A stretch of 64,000 nucleotides of DNA from Gordionus sp. m RMFG-2023 (taxonomy: Eukaryota > Nematomorpha > Gordioida > Chordodea > Parachordodidae): positions 17,422,052-17,486,051 of the forward strand of contig NC_088776.1 of NCBI RefSeq assembly GCF_954871325.1, in the 5' to 3' direction. Positions 27,601-42,600 of the stretch are shown here, piece after piece. The notes beneath the pieces are model-generated. The model saw only the letters and a program-made list of their open reading frames with translations, ran no database searches and was not told the DNA's origin. The stretch's first letter is position 1, and each line of letters opens with the position of its first letter. Both the position numbers and the translations under genes were made by a program.

Positions 27601-30600
27601 TTATTAACAACGATTATGACAAATGTAACTTATCTATGGTACATCTTCACTGAAATTTTATTTTAACATGTAAGTGATGTATATCTTATATATATTTTAT
27701 TTTCTTTGTAAATAATTACTGATAAATTTAAATAATTATTGATAAATATAATGTCAATCAATAAAATAATTTGTATTAAAAAAATAATAATATATATAAA
27801 ATATATTATATGATATGAGATTATGATTATTATTTTGAAAACACAAAAACTTTTGACTTTTATAAAAATTATAAATTGATGTTTTACTTCGAAAAAGAGA
27901 TTTTATTAAATGAATTGTATATTTATGAATTGGAATTTGAATTATTTGATATCGATTTTTATGATTATACTATTAGAATTTATTAGTGAAAAATAAAGTG
28001 TAGTTGTTAGAAATATTTTATTAAGTTGTTGAGAAATATTTTATTGGTACCGAACGACCAGGATTCGTGAACACTTATTAGGGAAAAAATAAGTTAGAGA
28101 AAAATATAAAAATTGAAATATTTAGAGAAAAAATAAAACAAGAGTGTTTTATAAAAATAAATTTCAGACGTTATTAATGAAAACAATTTCTAGGACCGGG
28201 TTCCCAAAATAATAGTGGATTCCGGATATATAAAGGTAAGAAATTTTTTTTGTATTATAAATTACACAACGCAATAGTAGGATTTTTTGGATTAAAATTT
28301 GAAATATATAAGATAAAATTTTAAATTTTGGGTAATTAATGAAAAAATGCCTTTTTATTTTAATGATAATTATAATAAGCATAATATTAATAAAATGTCA
28401 AATTTTAAGAGTAATTTTAATAAAATTTTTAATTCAAACTTTAATAAAGTGGATGTGACCAATAATGTCATTACTGCATTATTTTTTTTTGTGTTTTATG
28501 TAATCTTAATTATAATGAAACAAGTAATAAGGAAAATAAAAAGAAGATCTCTTAAAAATAGAGAAAATGATATAAAAAATACAAATACCGAAAATTTAAT
28601 TCCTAAAGTTTTGGTGAAATCTCCAGATATTTCTGAAGATATCAAAAATAGTTTACATTTAATTTTGTTAGAATTAAAAAATTTAAATGGTAAAAAAAAT
28701 GTTGAAGAAAAATATGAGAAAATATTAGATACGGGGGAAGTATTTAATTTTCCTCAAAATATTGACATATCGGAGGATATAAATAAAAAATTAAATTCAA
28801 TTGTGATTGAATTTAAAAAGCAAATTTCTGAGGTTTTAATCGAGAAACCAGTAGAAATTTTGAAAAATAATAAAACAAATAATACTTTGAGACAAAGTAC
28901 CGAAGAATCTCTAATTTTATGTGAAATTAGAGAAATGAGAGAAAATATGAAAAATTTGTCCAGAGAAGCAACTTAAAAATCAAAAGTAATAATGTGATTG
29001 AAAGTTGTGAACTTTGTGGAAGAAAAGGACATATCGGTAAAAATTGTTTTTCAAGAGACCGAAAAACTAATGAGAATGTGACCGCAAAACTAAGTCAAAA
29101 AAATGACATAGTGTGTCATAGATGTGGTTTTGTAGGACATATAAAAAGAAATTGCATGGTGAAAGAAGCCAATTTCAAAAGTGGATTTCCGCAACGAACA
29201 TCGGTAGTGATAAATCCAGTGGTTCGAAGTATACAAAATCCTCAGATTATAAATGTGGATGAAATCAAAACTTACAATACAGACCATGATAGAATGTGTT
29301 TCAAATATGAAGAAATGGGACATATTGCCATACATTGTATCCAAAGTGTGAGTGGGTCACATTGAATATATGATTTGAAAGAGAATCATATAAAAATAGA
29401 AAAATCATATTTAGAGAATAATAAATATTTTGATATATATAGTTTTATTAAAAATTTTGTGGATATATATAATAAAATTGATAATCATCATGGGAATGAT
29501 GATTATACATTGAAATTTAACTTGAATAAAAAGAGTTTTAATGTAGGAAATTTTTATTGTCATTTTGATAAAATAAAAAATTTTAAATTAACCAATAATC
29601 TGAATAAAAAGGATTATTGTAATCAAACAAGTGAGAAATATCCAGGAGAGATTTTTAATAAAAACATAAATGAGATTCAGAGATCTTTAAATTCTGAGAT
29701 GAATTTAGGTATGAATATTAATTGTATTGAAAAAGAGGTTAAAATAAATACCATTCAACCGATTAAATTGCCTAAAAATTTAATAACTGAGGGAGCAAAG
29801 GGACAGAGTTCATGTCCTCATATTAATTTAAAATTTGGTGGACAAATGGTTGAAATGTTATTTGATACCGGGGCAAGTATTTCAATAATGTCTAGTGAAA
29901 ATTTTTATAAATATTGGCCAAATGGTATTGTCGAGAGACAAAATATGTGTATAAAACAATTTGATGGATCTGAAATCAAAGTTTTGGGTAGAAATCAGTG
30001 GGATGTTCTTTTCCATGATATTCGTATAATTTTGGATTTATGGATAGTGGGAAAAAAATGTTGAAACAATTATGGGTTGGGATTGGATTAGCAAACTTGG
30101 ACCTAGAAATAATTATTGGGATTTATTTATCATTGATAGCGAATTGGCTAGAGATAATGCCGAAAGAAAAATAATGGCTAGTGAAGTCAGGGAAAAGCTT
30201 AAAGAAAGGGAAATGAATAAATTAATGAGTGAAGCGAAAGATTCTATCGTTAATAAGAATATTTGTGAATATCCTGCAAAATCCATGATAGATTCAAATC
30301 AATATAAGATCAATAGTGAAGTTGATAATGATAAAAAAATTAATAATGAAATTAATGAATTAAACAGAGTTAAAAACGCTATACCTATTTTAGTTGAAAA
30401 ATATGATATAATTTTTGAAGACACTTTGGGATGTCTAAATGATTATCCAGTAGATTTAAAATTAAAAGAGGGATTTTCACCTATTTTCTTAGCGTGTCGT
30501 AGAGTTCCTTTTGAGTGGAAAAAGGAGATCAACGAAGAATTAGATAAATGGGTTAATGATGGTATTATTATTCCTGTGGAATAATGGAAAACTTAGATTA

Positions 30601-33600
30601 TGTGCAGATTTTCGAGTAACACTTAACAAATGGGTTGTGGAAGTGAAATATCCATTACCTCGAATTGAAGAAATTTTGGCAAATTTAAAGGGAGCCAAAT
30701 ATTTTTCAAAAGTTGACTTTTCATCAGCATATTTACAATTGTCTTTGAAAGAAGAAATTCGTAAATTGTTAACAATAACAACGCCTAAAGGATTATTTGC
30801 ATTTTGTAGATTACCTTTTGGATTAAGTGTATCTGCACGATTTTTCAGAGAACAATGGCATAAGTTTTCCAGGGTTTGGAAGGCGTATTTTATATGGATG
30901 ATGTGTTGATAACTGGATTGACGGCAGAACAACATAATCAACGTCTTGAAGAGGTTTTCAAGAGAATTCAAGATAAAGGTTTACAAGCCAGTAAAGAGAA
31001 AAGTATTCTTGGTGTCACCGAAATAGTGTATTTGGGTCATCAAATTAATGGAATTGAAGTGAAGCCGCTTGATAAAAATTTAAAAAATATTTTAAACATA
31101 AATCAGCCTAGTAATAAAGCTGAAGTGCAGTCTTTTGGGCATGATAAATTATTATCATAGATTTGTGGATAATTTTGCAAAAATAGCAGCTCCACTATAT
31201 GACTTATTAAAAAAAGGTGTTAATTTTGAATGGAAAATTGAACAAAGAAATGCTTTTGAAAATTTAAAGAGAAAAATTGGCGAGGAACCAATTTCAGTGT
31301 GTTTTAACAATGATTTGGAGATAATTCTTGCGGTTGATGCATCCAATAAAGGTGTAGGAGGTGCATTATTACATGTCATTGATGGTTTAGAGAGACCAAT
31401 TATTTTTTTTTTCGAGAATATTTCATGAAGTTGAAACGAGGTACTCTGTTATAGAACAGGATTTTCGAGAATATTTCATGAAGTTGAAACGAGGTACTCT
31501 GTTATAGAACAGGAGGCCTTAGCGATTATTTTTGGATTGACCAAATGTCGCGAGTATTTAATCGGGAAAAGATTTGTGATTTATACAGATCACAAGCCAT
31601 TAATTCATTTATATAAGAAAGATAACAAAGAATTAATGATGTCTCCTAGGTTACAACGGTGGTTGTTACTTGTGGGAAGTTTTAACGTAGATATAAAATA
31701 TCGGCGAGGTAGAGAAAATCATTTGCCAGATATATTATCGAGATTAGGGGCAGGTTGTGCTACTCCTGAAATTATTGATAACATGATTATTGATAGAGAA
31801 GATGCATTAGTGCGTACTCTATCATATATGTTAAAGGGAGGTCCTACAACTTGGGAAGATCTCAAATCATATACTTTAAAAGATAAAGTATTGAGACAAA
31901 TAAAATTATTTTTAACGGGAAAAAAACCATGGAAAAATAATTATAAAATTTATAAAAAATTCGAAAAAGAATTATCTGTGGTAGATGATTGTTTAATGAG
32001 AGGAAATAGGGCAGTAATTCCTTTGAAATTACGTGCTAAAATAATTAATTTATTACATGCATGACATCAGGGTCAAGTTAAAATGAAATCTTGGGCTCGT
32101 GAATATGTGTGGTGGCCTGGGATGGGTAATGATATAGAAAAAATTACAAAGGAATATGTTCCATGTAATACTTGTGCCGTTATGCCCCGTAAAGAGATGG
32201 GACAAGTGTGGCCCAAATCAAAGAAACCATGGGATCGTCTCCACATTTATTTTTTTGAATTGGATAAAAAATCATATTTTTTGGTTGTGGATTCATATTC
32301 CAAATGGATTGAATTTGAAGAGGTTCAAGGGTTAACAACTAAAGTTGTTATTAAATTATTACAAAAATTGTGGGCTAAATTTGGGATTCCTAAAATAATT
32401 GTATCGGATGGCGGTCCGGCTTTTATAAGTGAAAATTTTAAGCAATTTTGTAATTCAATTAAAATTAAACATATTTTGACTCCACCTTATCATCCTAGCT
32501 CTAATGGCCAGGCTGAAAGGATGGTAGATATTGTAAAAAATTGGATAAAAAGGCGAAACAAGAAAAAAATGAAGGAAGGAGTTACTCCTGTTGAATTATT
32601 TTTGGGTAGAAGAACCAGATTACCCTTAGATTTTCTTAAGTCAAAAGAAATTGACAATATATTATCTTGTGAAAAAACCAATATAAAATTTCCTGTGGGG
32701 AAAATTATTTGGGGTAGACTTTTTGACCATAAAAAAAAATGGGAGAAAGGTTGTGTTATAGATAATATTGGGAATAAATTATGTACAATACGATTTGATG
32801 ATGGTACTATGGGAGTACGTCATAATGATTTTATTAGGGTAACTGATAAAGGGGGAATTAGTACCTAAAAAACAGAATTGTGGTTCTTATAATTTTTAGG
32901 ACATAATTCTTAGGACAGAAATCTTATATGATATTTGTATCAGTTTTTAAATATTAATATAAAGCTATGGGAGCTAATTCTTAGGACAGAAATCTTATAT
33001 GATATTTGTATCAGTTTTTAAATATTAATATTTGATTTAATTTTATTTAATATCATGTTATTGTGATATAGAGAAGATTATCATAATAATTTTTTTTATG
33101 AAAATAAGATAACATGTTTTATGAGTTTCTTTTAAAAAAAAATTGAAGAGTAAAATATTTTTTAAAATAAAAACATGAATGGTGTTTTTGTGAAAATGTT
33201 TTTTTAATTTGAATGGCATAAGGATAATGGTAAATATTTTATGTGTTAATAAAGAGAAAGATTATTAAAAATGATAATATGGAAAGAAAAGTGAAAAACA
33301 AAATATTTTTTTTGAAATAAAAACATGAGTGGTGTTTTCATGGAAAGTTTCTTTCTTTATATAATTTACATAAGGGAAATATGTAAATAATGTATGTTAT
33401 AGAAAATGGAGAAATTATTGTTATATATGAATTACATAGGGGTACTGTTATGTGTTAATATAGAGAGAGATTATTAAAAATGATAATTAATAATTAGGGA
33501 TTTTCTTCATTTAAGAAAAATGAAAAGTAACATAATTTTGTAAAAGAAAATAACATGAGTGTTGTTTTTATTTTAATTTGAATTACATAGGGGTAATTTG

Positions 33601-36600
33601 CAAATTATGATATATTTAAAAAGAGAAAAATTATTTAAAAAAAAATAATTAATAAGTAGTAATTTATTCTAAAAGAGAAAATTCATTAATTATAATTTCA
33701 AAATTAAAATTTTTTTAAAAAAATAATAATAAATTAGAGTATTTATTTAAAAGTAAAAAAAAATATTGAAATATATATCGTGATGTATTATAAAATAGAC
33801 ACACCAGAACAGATTATTTATGTGAAAATAATAAAAAAGAAAAAATTAGGAATAAAAAAACCTAAATCCGATATATTTAAAGGCTGTTTCAGATGTCAGA
33901 GTTTTGGACATCAGATCAAGGATTGTCAAATTCCGACTCATGTGTTGATGAATCAAGAATGCAAAGATTATCCAAGTGATACAGAGAAATTTCCAACCTC
34001 AAGCTATTTTTGTGGAAAAAATAATAAGGTACCGTCGGAGGTTAAGTACCAAAATTATAATAAAATAAATGAGATAGAATCAAGATATAAACAGTATGGA
34101 AATAGGCAGTGGCCGCCTATTAAATATGATGGAATGTTAAAAAGAACCAATATAATTCAAGATAGGACAGTAGGAATTACATCGATGGGAAACCAATATT
34201 ATGGGAAGATGCAAGCTAAAAATGATAATTCGACCAAGTTGAGATCAAATATAGTTAAAGTGACAAATAATACAGATGTTCAAAAGAAATATAATGTTAT
34301 GGAAACTGAAGAAGAGGAGATATTAAAAGATAAAGAAGAGGACATATAATGTAAAATTTATATACGCGTTTTTTTTTCATGTCTTGGTCTTTTATAAGGC
34401 GGGCGTGATGTATATCTTATATATATTTAATTTTCTTTGTAAATAATTATTGATAAATTTAAATAATTATTGATAAATATAATGCCAATCAATAAAATAA
34501 TAATATATATAAAATATATTATATGATATGATAATTGATTTTTATTTTGAAAACACAAAAACTTTTGACTTTTATAAAAATTATAAATTGATGTTTTACT
34601 TTGAAAAAGAGATTTTATTAAATGAATTGTATATTTATGAATTGGAATTTGAATTATTTGATATCGATTTTTATGATTATACTATTAGAATTTATTAGTG
34701 AAAAATAAAGTGTAGTTGTTAGAAATATTTTAGTAAGCAATTTATATTTTTGCCCATTTGAGTCTAAAAAATTCAAATGATTTTAAAAATAACGATTATG
34801 ACAATTGTCACCTTTCTATGATGCTAATGAAATTTTAATTTAACATGTTTACAATCTATATTTTTACCCATTTGCGTCAAAAAAATTCAAAAAAGTTTAA
34901 AAATAAAGATTATGACAATTGTCACTTATCCAGGGTACATCTTCACTGAAATTTTATTTAAACATGTTTGCAATACTTATTTTAGCCCATTTACGTCAAA
35001 AAAATTCAAAAATTTATAAAATAACGATTATGACAATTGTCACTTTTCTATGGTACATCTTCATGAAATTTTAATTTAACATGTTTACAATCTATATTTT
35101 TACCCATTTGCGTCAAAAAAATATAAAAAACTTCATAAATAACGATTATGACAATTTGTCACTTATCTAAGGTACACTTCACTGAATTTTTATTTAAACA
35201 TGTTTGCAATATTTATTTTAGCCCATTTACGTCAAAAAAATTCAAAAAGTTATAAAATAACGATTATGACAATTGTCACTTTTCTGGTACATCTTCATGA
35301 AATTTTAATTTAACATGTTTACAATCTATATTTTTACCCATTTGCGTCAAAAAAATACAAAAAACTTTAAAAATAACGATTATGACAATTTGTCACTTAT
35401 CTAAGGTATATTTTCACTGAAATTTTATTTTAACATGTTAGCAATACTTATTTTAGCCCATTTCCGTCAAAAAAATTTAAAAAAGTTATAATATTACGAT
35501 GACAATTGTCACTTTTTTATGGTACATCTTCATGAAATTCTAATTTAACATGTTTACAATCTATATTTTTGCCCATTTACGTTAAAAAAAATTTAAAAAA
35601 GTTTAAAAATAGTCATTATGATAATTGTCACTTATCTAGGGTAAATCTTCATTTATTTAAACATACTAGCAATACTTATTTTAACGCATTTTGGTCAAAA
35701 AAATTTAAAAATAACGATTATGACAATTGTCACAATTTAGCATGTTTACAATCTATACTTTTACCCATTTACAACAAAAGAATTCAAAATAAACAACGAT
35801 TATGACAATTGTAACTTATCTAGGGTACATCTTCACTGAAGTTTTATTTAAATATGCTATCAATACTTATTTTGGCCCATTGTCGTCAAAAAAGTTTAAA
35901 AATAATGATTATGATAATTGTCACTTATCTATGGTGCATCTTCACTGAAGTTTTATTTAAAAATGATAGCAATATTTATTCTAACCCATTTTGGTCAAAA
36001 AAATTCAAGAAACTTTAAAAATAACGATTATGACAATTGTCACTTTTCAATGGTACATCTGAAATTTTAATTTAGCATGTTTACAATCTATACTTTTACC
36101 CATTTACAACAAAAGAATTCAAAATAAACAACGATTATGACAATTGTAACTTATCTATGGTACATCTTCACTGAAATTTTATATAAACATGTTAGCAATA
36201 CTTATTTTAGCCCATTTACGTCAAAAAAATTCAAAAAAGTTATAAAATAACGATTATGACAATTGTCACTTTTCTATGGTACATCTTCATGAAATTTTAA
36301 TTTAACATGTTTACAATCTATATTTTTACCCATTTACGTTAAAAAAGTTTAAAAATAATGATTATGATAATTGACACTTATCTAGGGTACATCTTCACTG
36401 AAGTTTTATTTAAACATACTAGTATAACGCATTTTGGTCAAAAAAATTTAAAAAACTTTAAAAATAACGATTATGACAATTGTTACTTTTCAATGGTAGA
36501 TCTTCATGAAATTTTAATTTAGCATGTTTACAATCTAAATGATATTTTTACCCTTTTGAGTCAAAAAATTTCAAAAATCTTATAAAATAACCAACTTAAT

Positions 36601-39600
36601 TCAAAATGACCTACATTTTTGCAAACCTATAGCTATATTGCAATAGAAAATTCTTTAAAAAAAAGATTTAAAAATATATATGAACATGATGATAGCTATA
36701 AAAGCTCATTTTTAGCAACAATTTATCATCCATTCTTTAAAAAGTGGTTTGACGGTGAAAAAGAAAAAAAATATCTACAAGATTTATTATTACATGAAGC
36801 TGTAATTATTTTTAGAAATAATATTGAAATTAATACATCAACAAAATCTTCAAATGATGAAGATGATGATTATTTTTGTTTTCAAAGTAGCACATCCAAT
36901 TCCAATAATTCAATAAATGAGATTGAATTAGAGGTTCTTAATTATATGAAAGATGACAGGCGCAATATAAATATGTTAAATAGTTATAAATATATAAAAG
37001 AAATATTTATTAAATATAACACTATATTACCATCCCTGCGCCTGTTGAACGGCTATTCAGCTTTGCAAATATGGTCAATAGACCTCGTCAAAGACTCAAC
37101 GACATATTATTTGAAAAATTAATAATCTTAAAAAGTAATTCTAATTTATGATGTTGATTTATTGTTACTAATTAGTTTTAATATAATATACAATTTGTAA
37201 AAATATCTTTATATAAAATCTATTATTTTCATATTTTTTATAAATTTAAAATATAGTTTAAAAAAAATAAAGCTTGAAACATTTTGATTTTGAATTTGAA
37301 GTATTTTTTAAAAAGTATCTTGTATCTTAGATACTCTTTTTTTTTAAAGATATAAGTATCTTGTATCTTATTAATAATTCGCCAAGGTATCTAGTATCTT
37401 GTATCTTACATACAAAATTTTAGAGAGTATCTGTATCTGTATCCGAATACAATTTTTTCAAAATTTGCCCAACCATGGATAAGTGACAATAGTCATAATC
37501 GTTATTTTTAAAGTTTTTGAATTGTTTGACTAAATTGGACAAAAATATAAATTGTTAACATGTTAAAATAAAACTTCAGTCGAAACAAAAAAACAAATCG
37601 ATTATTTCATGCTCATAATCGTTGTTCCTTTTATCCTGCTTAAAATTTGATAAAAAAAATGCAAAATGATTATTAAAGATAGTTGTAATGATACAATCAA
37701 GATCAACATCCTATAAATTTAATGTTAAGTTTTATTTTTATAAACATATGGTTAAAATGGATTACAATCTATATTTTAACCCATTTACATCAAAGAACTT
37801 TAAAAATAAACGATTATAACAATTGTCACTTTCTAATGATCTTCATGAAAATTTAATTTAGCATATTTACAATCTATATTTTTACCCATTTGCAACAAAA
37901 TAATTCAAAAAAAAACGATTATGACAATTGTAACTTATCTATGGTACATCTTCACTGAAATTTTATTTTAACATGTAAGCAATTTATATTTTTGCCCATT
38001 TGCGTTTAAAAAATTTAAATAATTTTAAAAATAACGATTATGACAATTGTCATTTTTCTATGGTGCATCCTCATGAAATTTTAATTTAACATGTTTACAA
38101 TCTATATTTTTACCCATTTGCGTCAAAAAAATTAAAAAAATTTTAAAAATAATGATTATGACAATTGTCACTTATGGTACATCTTCACTGAAATTTTATT
38201 TAAACATGTTAGCAATACTTATTTTAGCCCATTTACGTCAAAAAAATTCAAAAAGTTAGAAAATAAGATTATTACTTCTTCTTGAAATTTTAATTTAACA
38301 TGTTTACAATCTATATTTATACCCATTTGCGTCAAAAAAATTCAAATAATTTAAAAAATAACGATTATGACAATTGTTACTTATCTAGGGTACATTTTCA
38401 CTGAAATTTTATTTTAAGATGTTAGCAATACTTATTTTAGCCCATTTACGTCATTAAAATTTAAAAAAGTTATAAAATAACGATTATGACAATTGTCACT
38501 TTTTTATGGTACATCTTCATGAAATTCTTATTTAACATGTTTACAATCTATATTATTACCCATTTCCGTTAAAAAAATATAAAAAACTTTAAAAATAACG
38601 ATTTTGACAGGGTATCTTCACTGAAGTTTTATTTAATTATGTTATTGTTGTATAGTATGTCAAGGATATATTATATTTTTATATGAAAAAGAAATGATGA
38701 CAAAGATATATTATATGTTTATATGAAAAAGAAATGAGGTCAAAGATATTTTTGTATTTTATTTTAAAAGAAATAATAATAATTTTTTTTACGATTCGAA
38801 GATTGTAATTTATTTTTGAATAATATATATTTTGATTTGTAGAAACCAAAAATAAAGTCTACAAAAGCAAAGTTATTGTTAGTTATTTTTCCGTAAGACT
38901 ACAAAAGTTGGTGCCGTTTAATTTTTATTTAATCAACGGACAAGATATCTGGGTAATAGTGGACGCAGTGTACTAATAAAAAATACAATCACGGTGGAAA
39001 ATAAAAAATTCTTAAAATAAAAATATAAAAAAATTTTTGGAATATATAAAATGATGTGCATTTATATAATTTTGATATTATTAATTATATTAGGTTTGAT
39101 ATATTGTTTAACTTTTAGTAATGTTAAAATTTTTATAATAAAAGTTTTAATAAATTTTTTATAAAGTTGTGAATAAAAAATAAATGTTTAATTATAAAAG
39201 AAATATAAAAACTCAAAAGTATGTGGAAAAATAATTGTATTATAGCTCTAGTAGTGATATGTTTATGGATAATGGGTATTATGGATACATCGAAAAAAAA
39301 TAAAAAGAGTTATAGAAAGAGATAGAATAAAAATTACGGAGGAAATTGAAATGAAAAATAATGAAATTGAAAAAGGAAGAAATGAAAGGGAAGTAAAAAA
39401 CGTTAATGAAAAGGAAAGAATTACGGAAGAGATGTTAAATTTAAAGGATGAAATATGGAAAATGTTAAATAAAAATATGATAGAAAGAATGAGGAAAAGT
39501 ATCAATATTATTAGATCGGAAGAGGAACGAAAAGATATAGATAATAAAAGAGAAATAGATATTAAAGATGAAAGTGGAATGAGAATTAATAAACGAAATA

Positions 39601-42600
39601 ATTATAGTCATGGGGAAAATTGTGAGCAGAAGAGATGATCGAAGAAATGATAAGGAATACGATCATTTTAAAGAGTATAGTACGGCAATGAATTTGCAGA
39701 GAAATGAAAGGGAAAATTGAGAAAAAGAAAATTTTTTCCGAAATAGATTTAATCGTCCGAAGATTAATATGCAAAATATAAAATGTTATTCATGTGGAGA
39801 ATTTGGGCATATAAGTAGAAATTGTGTTGAGAACGGGGCAATGTTTAACAAGCAACCGATTAAATGTAATAGATGTGGAGGAGTTGGACATAGTAGTGAA
39901 AAATGTTATGTTCCGACGTATCGTATTATGGGAAATAATCAAAGAACACTTCAATGTGAAAGATGTGGAAAAATGGGGCATGCTAAAGAGAATTGTTATG
40001 TAAGAGAACCGATAAATGGAGAAGCATTTCCGGCAGTGAAATACATAGCACCTGCATCTAGTGTGAGAGTGATACAAAATACTGATATGTTGAAATGAAA
40101 TTTCGTGTGGATGGAGATGTAGAAATTAAGAGAGATTTAGTTGGTAAAAAAAAATGTAAATTTGGTAAATGGTGGAATAAAGGATTATAGAATCCCTGTT
40201 TTAAAATTAGAGGACAAAAGTGAGAAGGATAAATGTCCTCGTGTGGAAATAGTTGTAGGAAGTAGAAAAATATTAATGTTATTGGATACAGGTGCGGCAA
40301 TATCGATCGTAGGTTATGAAAATTTTTGTAGATATTGGCCAGAGGAGAATATAATTAAAGAAGAGATGAGAGTTAAACAGTTTGATGGATCGGAAATAAA
40401 GGTTGTAGGAAAAATTGAAGTGCCGTTTGTAATAAATGATATAGTTAATTATTTAAATTTGTGGATTGTAGATAAAAAGGTGGATACGATTATGGGTTGG
40501 GAATGGATTGTTAAGATTGGTCCATTAAATAATTTTTGGGGTCTCTTTTCAAATGAAATTAAACGGGATGAAATGATTGAAGTTCAGAACGATGAAAAAA
40601 AATAGAGAATTATGTCATGCAAAAAGTGAACTCATTGGAAATGGTGTGATGGGTAATCAAAAAAGTGAATTTGAAAAAAAAAATATGCCGCAAACGCGGA
40701 TAGTTCCAGTTAAAAAAAGAAAGGTAAGATATACTGAGTTGTCGCAAAGTGTTAATATTATGGAAAATGACGATCCTAGAGAGGTAAAAAAGGAAATACC
40801 TTGTAGAAAATGTATTAATGAGCGAAATAATGATGAAATAAAAATAGTCACAAAAACAAAATAAATAGAGGAGAAAATTATGAGTCAAGAAATGTGTAAG
40901 GAACTGGATAATGAAAAGAAAGATATACCAGTATTACAGAATTTCCCGGCGAAATTTGTAAGAAAAAAAGATTAATGGAGGGGAAGGAAAGGAACAATTG
41001 TCGAGTTTGGAAAATTGGAAGCTTGCAGTGGCAGTTTTAATGAATAGTTATAGTGAAATTTTTGAGGAGAAATTAGGATGTTTAGTGGATTATGAAGTTG
41101 ATATCCGTTTAAAGGAAGGTTTTGTGTCCGGTGAGAAGAGTTCCATTTGAATGGAGGGCGGAAATGGAAAAAGAATTAGACAATTGGGTGAGAGATGGAA
41201 TTATTTGCCCTATTGGTTATAGTGAATGAGCAACTCCGTTGGTGCCTGTTAGAAAGGCCAATGGAAAATTGAGGTTATGTGCAGATTTTAGAGTGACCTT
41301 GAATCCTTGGGTTGTAGAGGTGAAATATCCGCTACCGTGAATAGAAGAAATTTTGGCCAGTTTGAAAGGGGGAAAATATTTTTCCAAGATTTATTTTTCG
41401 TGTGCATATTTGCAGTTACCGATGGTAAAAACGACTAGGAAGTTGTTGACGATTACGACATTCAAGGGCTTTTTTACATTTTGTCGATTACCATTTGGGT
41501 TAAGTGTATCAGCCCCTATTTTTCAGCGGACAATGGCTGCTGTTTTCCAAGGTTTAGAGGGTGTTTTTTATTATATGGATGATGTTTTGGTTGTAGGAAT
41601 AACGATGAAACAACATGATGATAGGCTAGAAAAAGTATTTATTAGAATTCGAAATAAAGGATTAGAGGCGAGTCGTGAAAATAGTGTGTTGGGAGTAACT
41701 GAAGTGACGTATTTGGGTCATAGGATTAATGGAATGGAGGTAAAACCGTTAGATAAGAATTTGTTAAGTATTGCGAATTTGAATAGGCCGACCAGTAAAG
41801 TAGAGGTCCAGTCGTTTATGGGAATGGTAAATTATTACCATCGGTTTATATAGAGTTTTGCAGAAATAGCTGCACCTTTATATGAATTATTAAGGAAAGG
41901 GGTACATTTTGAATGGAAAGATGAACAAGAGATTGCGTTCAGAACGTTAAAAGAGAGAATTGGGAAAGAGCCCATTCTAGTATGTTTTAATAGTGATCTG
42001 GAAGTAGTTTTGGCTGTAGATGCTTGTAATAGAGGAGTAGGTGGGGCGATGTTGCATTTGATAGATGGAATGGAAAGACCTGTTTTATTTTTCTCGAGAG
42101 TGTTTAGAGAGGTAGAAAAGAGGTATTCAATGATAGAGCAGGAGGCTTTAGCTGTGATTTTTGGATTAACGAAATGTCGTGAATACCTTATAGGTAGGAA
42201 GTTTGTTGTTTTTACAGATCATAAGCCGTTGATTCACTTATTCAAGAAGGATAACAAAGAGTTGATGTTATCGCCTCGACTTCAGCGATGGTTATTGTTA
42301 GTAGGAAGTTTTGATTTGAATTTAAAATATCGAAGGGGAAAAGAGAATCAGTTACCTGATATTTTGTCAAGGTTAGGTGCTGGCGAAAGAGTGGATGAAT
42401 CGGTGATTTTGAAAATTGATAATCGGGAAGAATGTCTTGTACGTAGGATAATGAGAAGTATAAAGGGTAGCCCAACGACATGGGAAGATATACAAAGGTT
42501 TACAAGGAAAGATAGAGTTAGCGGTAGTTAAATTATGTCTAATGGGAAAAAGATCATGGAAAGATGATTATAAAGTTTTCAAAAATATTGAAAAAGAATT

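Larger units (their letters stand above)
27675..34732 (+). mobile_element. Ty3/gypsy LTR retrotransposon fossil (element 3)
   Basis: LTRs of about 330-370 bp with a 5-bp target duplication GTAAG at 27670-27674 and 34733-34737. Parts in order on the plus strand: gag region about 28.35-29.35 kb with an N-terminal hydrophobic segment and several CCHC knuckles; protease with DTGAS near 29.87 kb; reverse transcriptase about 30.5-31.0 kb; RNase H about 31.3-31.75 kb; integrase about 32.05-32.85 kb; and a separate zinc-knuckle reading frame about 33.78-34.35 kb. It is broken, with roughly eight breaks in the polyprotein, and older than element 2. It inserted into an iteron of foldback copy A; the empty equivalent site is seen at 37970-37985 and 47400-47415. 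Confidence 0.92.
22700..36591. mobile_element. Foldback-family copy A (with inserts)
   Basis: In order: GCGAA-array terminus (22700-22938), AT spacer, iterons in one orientation (about 25880-27070), a roughly 350-bp core, then iterons in the opposite orientation (27420-27669 and 34738-36591). It stops at the last iteron type, next to a hAT remnant, so its right spacer and terminus are missing. Inserts are the inverted-repeat element 23380-25704, a hAT-type fragment near 26493 and the gypsy copy 27675-34732. I see no gene belonging to the family. Confidence 0.7.
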
